NCBI GenBank assembly: GCA_964276145.1
Contig: CAXYDN010000006.1
Coordinates: 1 to 64,000 of the forward strand
Reading direction: 5' to 3'
DNA length: 64,000 nt
Source: SCGC-AAA076-P13 sp964276145
Lineage (GTDB): Bacteria; Pseudomonadota; Gammaproteobacteria; Magnimaribacterales; D2472
The translations under genes and the position numbers were made by a program. This document shows positions 61,890 to 64,000 of the stretch, piece after piece. The notes below the pieces were generated by a model. It was not told where the DNA came from. It saw only the letters and a list, made by a program, of their open reading frames with translations, and did not search any database. Within the stretch, counting starts at the first letter, position 1, and each line of letters opens with the position of its first letter.

Positions 61890-64000
61890 TTAAAACTTTT
61901 TATAGAATTCTATATTATAGTTTCTACCAAAGTCAGTATGAAGATCTCCCCAGTACATACTGAATGTCTCATCAGCAAGTGGAGCTCTTTCATCTTCAAT
62001 ATTTTTAACTTGAAGTCTTACTCTAAGGTCATTTTTAAATTTATAACCAAGAGTTAGGTTAAGCATGCTCATTGCATCTACAACCCACATTTCTCTAACA
62101 CCATCAATAGTTTCTACATGAGCTGATTCATAGAATTCATCCCAATGAGTTCCAGATAAAAGAACTTCATAAGGTCCTTTTCTCCAAGACATCTTCATAG
62201 TGTATTTATCTTCTATTGAGCCATTTAGACCGAGCAAATTATCAACTCCTCTAACGGGAGCTAGACCATCTAATAATCCTCCAGGCTGACCAGCTTGACT
62301 TAAAAGTAAAGCATCACCACCTGCTTCTTGATTTTTTGTATCATAGTGAACATTAACTAGTTTTAGTCCAAAGTCACCATAATCAGTATCAATTGAGTAG
62401 ATTATACTTGTATCCATACCTTCGATTAATCTAGTGTCAGTATTAACATAATAATCTAAAACTTGCTGAACAAGTCCTGCTGGACATAGATTTGATGGCC
62501 ATGTTACAGCCTCGCTTGGAACAGAGTTTCTTATAACATTAGGATTACCTGTACATTCAGAAGCTCCTCCTTCAATTCTCATTAAAGTATCAAGCAAAAT
62601 AGCATTTGTCATACCAAAAATACCAACAGTATCTTCAGTTTCTATTGACCATTTATCCATTGTAATTATTAGATTATTGATAGGCTCCAAAACTATACCT
62701 ATAGATTCATTTTCTCCCAATTCTGGTTGAAGACCAGGATTTCCTTCTGTTACTCTTTGCATTGAATAATTATCATCGTCAATATTATCTCCAGCAACAT
62801 ACCTTAGTAAGTGATCTGTAGTAGAAGAACTTCTTCCAAGAAAGCCTTCATTAACTAAAATTAATGCAGGTGCTCTAAATGTTTCAGATGCTGAGTATCT
62901 CAGTTTGACTTGATCGATGGGTTGCCAGCCTATAGCAAATTTTCCTACAGTTGCATCACCATAATCACTTGAATCCTCATGGCGAATAGCCAATTGCGCA
63001 TCAACAGTTTCATGAACAGGGATCGCTAATTCAGAAAATAATGAATAAGTAGTCCTAGATCCAGAAGAATCTGGAGTTGCACTTGAGTTAACTATGTCAG
63101 AAATAATTGGGAAAGTTTCACCTGTTTTAGGCCCTGCTGGAACTGTATAAGTGATTTGCCCATTGATTCTTGGATCTCTCATATCTTGATAGCTTTCTTT
63201 TCTTGATTCGAAACCAACAAGCATACCAACAGGTCCTGCTGGAAGATCAAATAGTTCAGGTGTTGAAGCTTTAAAATCAAACATATAAAGACTTGTTGAG
63301 TTTCCTCTAACAATATCAATTGTAAATGGACTTTCATCATTACAATTTGGTCCACAAAAAGGATTATATGCATCGGGAGTACTTAATGCTAAAGCTTCAT
63401 TAAGCAAAGTTAAAGACTGTCTTCCAGAATTGTTTTGTTTTGATTTAGCTTGTGACCATAATACTGCTGCATCCCAATCCCAATCACCCATTGAGCCTCT
63501 AAGGCCCTGTAGCAATCTTAAGGTTGTTCTGTGTGAGTCATATCCTCTTGGTGTATCAAATCTATTTCTTGCTTTAAATAATCCCAGGCCATTTGTAATC
63601 TGAGATGATCCAACAAGCTTATTACCGGAACTATCTACTAATTGATTGAGCCAATAATTTGATAATGGCACTAATAATGGCTGAGTACATGAACCAGTTC
63701 TAGCACAAGAACCAGCACCTAAAGTGGTACCACCATATAATTGTTGAGTTGCAAGAGAGTTATAAAATCCAATCTCAGAATATGCTTCAATGCCATTATC
63801 AAGTTCTGTATTAATAAATACAAAAAGATTGTTTCTTTCTAGGTCAGGACGCATCCATCTAGTGGTATTGTATTGTGCTCTGACTGCGGAGCTTGATGAT
63901 GAAGAAGTTGATACACAAGTACCATTACCATTGCTTGCTCCAGTATAGGTACAACTTCCTGTATCAGGTACAACTCTTAAATAACTGCTACCGCCACCAT
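61890..64000 (-). CDS. TonB-dependent receptor (C-terminal part, continues past right edge)
   Basis: The frame stays open from the stop at 61890 to the last base of the window, so the N-terminal signal and most of the plug are missing. The first methionine at 63854 is internal: upstream codons read YLRVVPDTGSCTYTG, a serine run, then AQYNTTRWM. The visible part is a beta-barrel, with GSRTTYSLFSELAIPV, RYSASETFRAPAL and GNPGLQPELGENESIG, ending FYKKF. Ligand is unknown; adjacency to the transporter and gamma-glutamyltransferase may hint at anionic or peptide substrates, a weak inference. Confidence 0.85.
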   Translation of the reverse strand, partial: GGGSSYLRVVPDTGSCTYTGASNGNGTCVSTSSSSSSAVRAQYNTTRWMRPDLERNNLFVFINTELDNGIEAYSEIGFYNSLATQQLYGGTTLGAGSCARTGSCTQPLLVPLSNYWLNQLVDSSGNKLVGSSQITNGLGLFKARNRFDTPRGYDSHRTTLRLLQGLRGSMGDWDWDAAVLWSQAKSKQNNSGRQSLTLLNEALALSTPDAYNPFCGPNCNDESPFTIDIVRGNSTSLYMFDFKASTPELFDLPAGPVGMLVGFESRKESYQDMRDPRINGQITYTVPAGPKTGETFPIISDIVNSSATPDSSGSRTTYSLFSELAIPVHETVDAQLAIRHEDSSDYGDATVGKFAIGWQPIDQVKLRYSASETFRAPALILVNEGFLGRSSSTTDHLLRYVAGDNIDDDNYSMQRVTEGNPGLQPELGENESIGIVLEPINNLIITMDKWSIETEDTVGIFGMTNAILLDTLMRIEGGASECTGNPNVIRNSVPSEAVTWPSNLCPAGLVQQVLDYYVNTDTRLIEGMDTSIIYSIDTDYGDFGLKLVNVHYDTKNQEAGGDALLLSQAGQPGGLLDGLAPVRGVDNLLGLNGSIEDKYTMKMSWRKGPYEVLLSGTHWDEFYESAHVETIDGVREMWVVDAMSMLNLTLGYKFKNDLRVRLQVKNIEDERAPLADETFSMYWGDLHTDFGRNYNIEFYKKF

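Overview
This window is a gene-dense, strongly AT-rich bacterial chromosome segment. The gene set is gammaproteobacterial: HexR, homodimeric-type AceE, a Gsp type II secretion system, OadGAB and FabI. Low GC, tiny intergenic spaces, three large TonB-dependent receptors and an algal-glucan locus suggest a streamlined surface-ocean heterotroph of the SAR86 kind. That placement is inference from gene content and composition; no 16S gene is present. There is no CRISPR array, insertion sequence or prophage.

Layout. 1-3.9 kb: gspC-D-E-F (leftward, gspF cut by the window edge). 4-6.5 kb: phoB-phoR, with phoR split by one frameshift and a porin-like 3' remnant behind it. 6.6-11 kb: an acyl-CoA synthetase, a gamma-glutamyltransferase, an unlisted 28-residue membrane protein and the prepilin peptidase. 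11-16.8 kb: tRNA-Gly(UCC), a lipoprotein, a PhoD-like phosphatase, a photolyase/cryptochrome lacking its usual iron-sulfur cysteines, a serine hydrolase, a CinA-like/NadD-like fusion and a divergent L33. 16.9-38.1 kb: 13 leftward genes with overlaps or gaps of at most 20 bp, the core of the window. 38.2-51 kb: hexR, a cupin/SapC/TonB-receptor group, gap-pyk-marC-pgl, and the rightward oadGAB sodium pump. 51.1-51.4 kb: a probable structured non-coding RNA with its own promoter and terminator. 51.5-64 kb: indoleamine 2,3-dioxygenase, two more TonB receptors, fabI, a methyltransferase, an M20 amidohydrolase, a second gamma-glutamyltransferase broken by four frameshifts, and a DASS-family transporter.

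How it works together. The 13-gene run encodes lipid-anchored or secreted glucanases (GH17, GH3, a GH2/GH72-like clan GH-A enzyme), two inner-membrane sugar importers (GPH/MFS and SSS), a cytoplasmic GH17, a probable beta-1,3-glucan phosphorylase, glucokinase, Zwf, Edd, Eda and the pyruvate dehydrogenase E1 and E2 subunits. With gap, pyk and pgl from the neighbouring operon this is nearly a complete path from laminarin-type glucan through Entner-Doudoroff to acetyl-CoA. Phosphoglucomutase, the remaining lower-glycolytic enzymes and dihydrolipoamide dehydrogenase are not in the window. HexR, the KDPG-responsive regulator, lies divergent to the long run. HexR-like palindromes lie in the hexR/aceE interval, before gap, and before the TonB receptor beside pgl. 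I read this as one HexR-centred regulon coupling polysaccharide capture directly to central metabolism.
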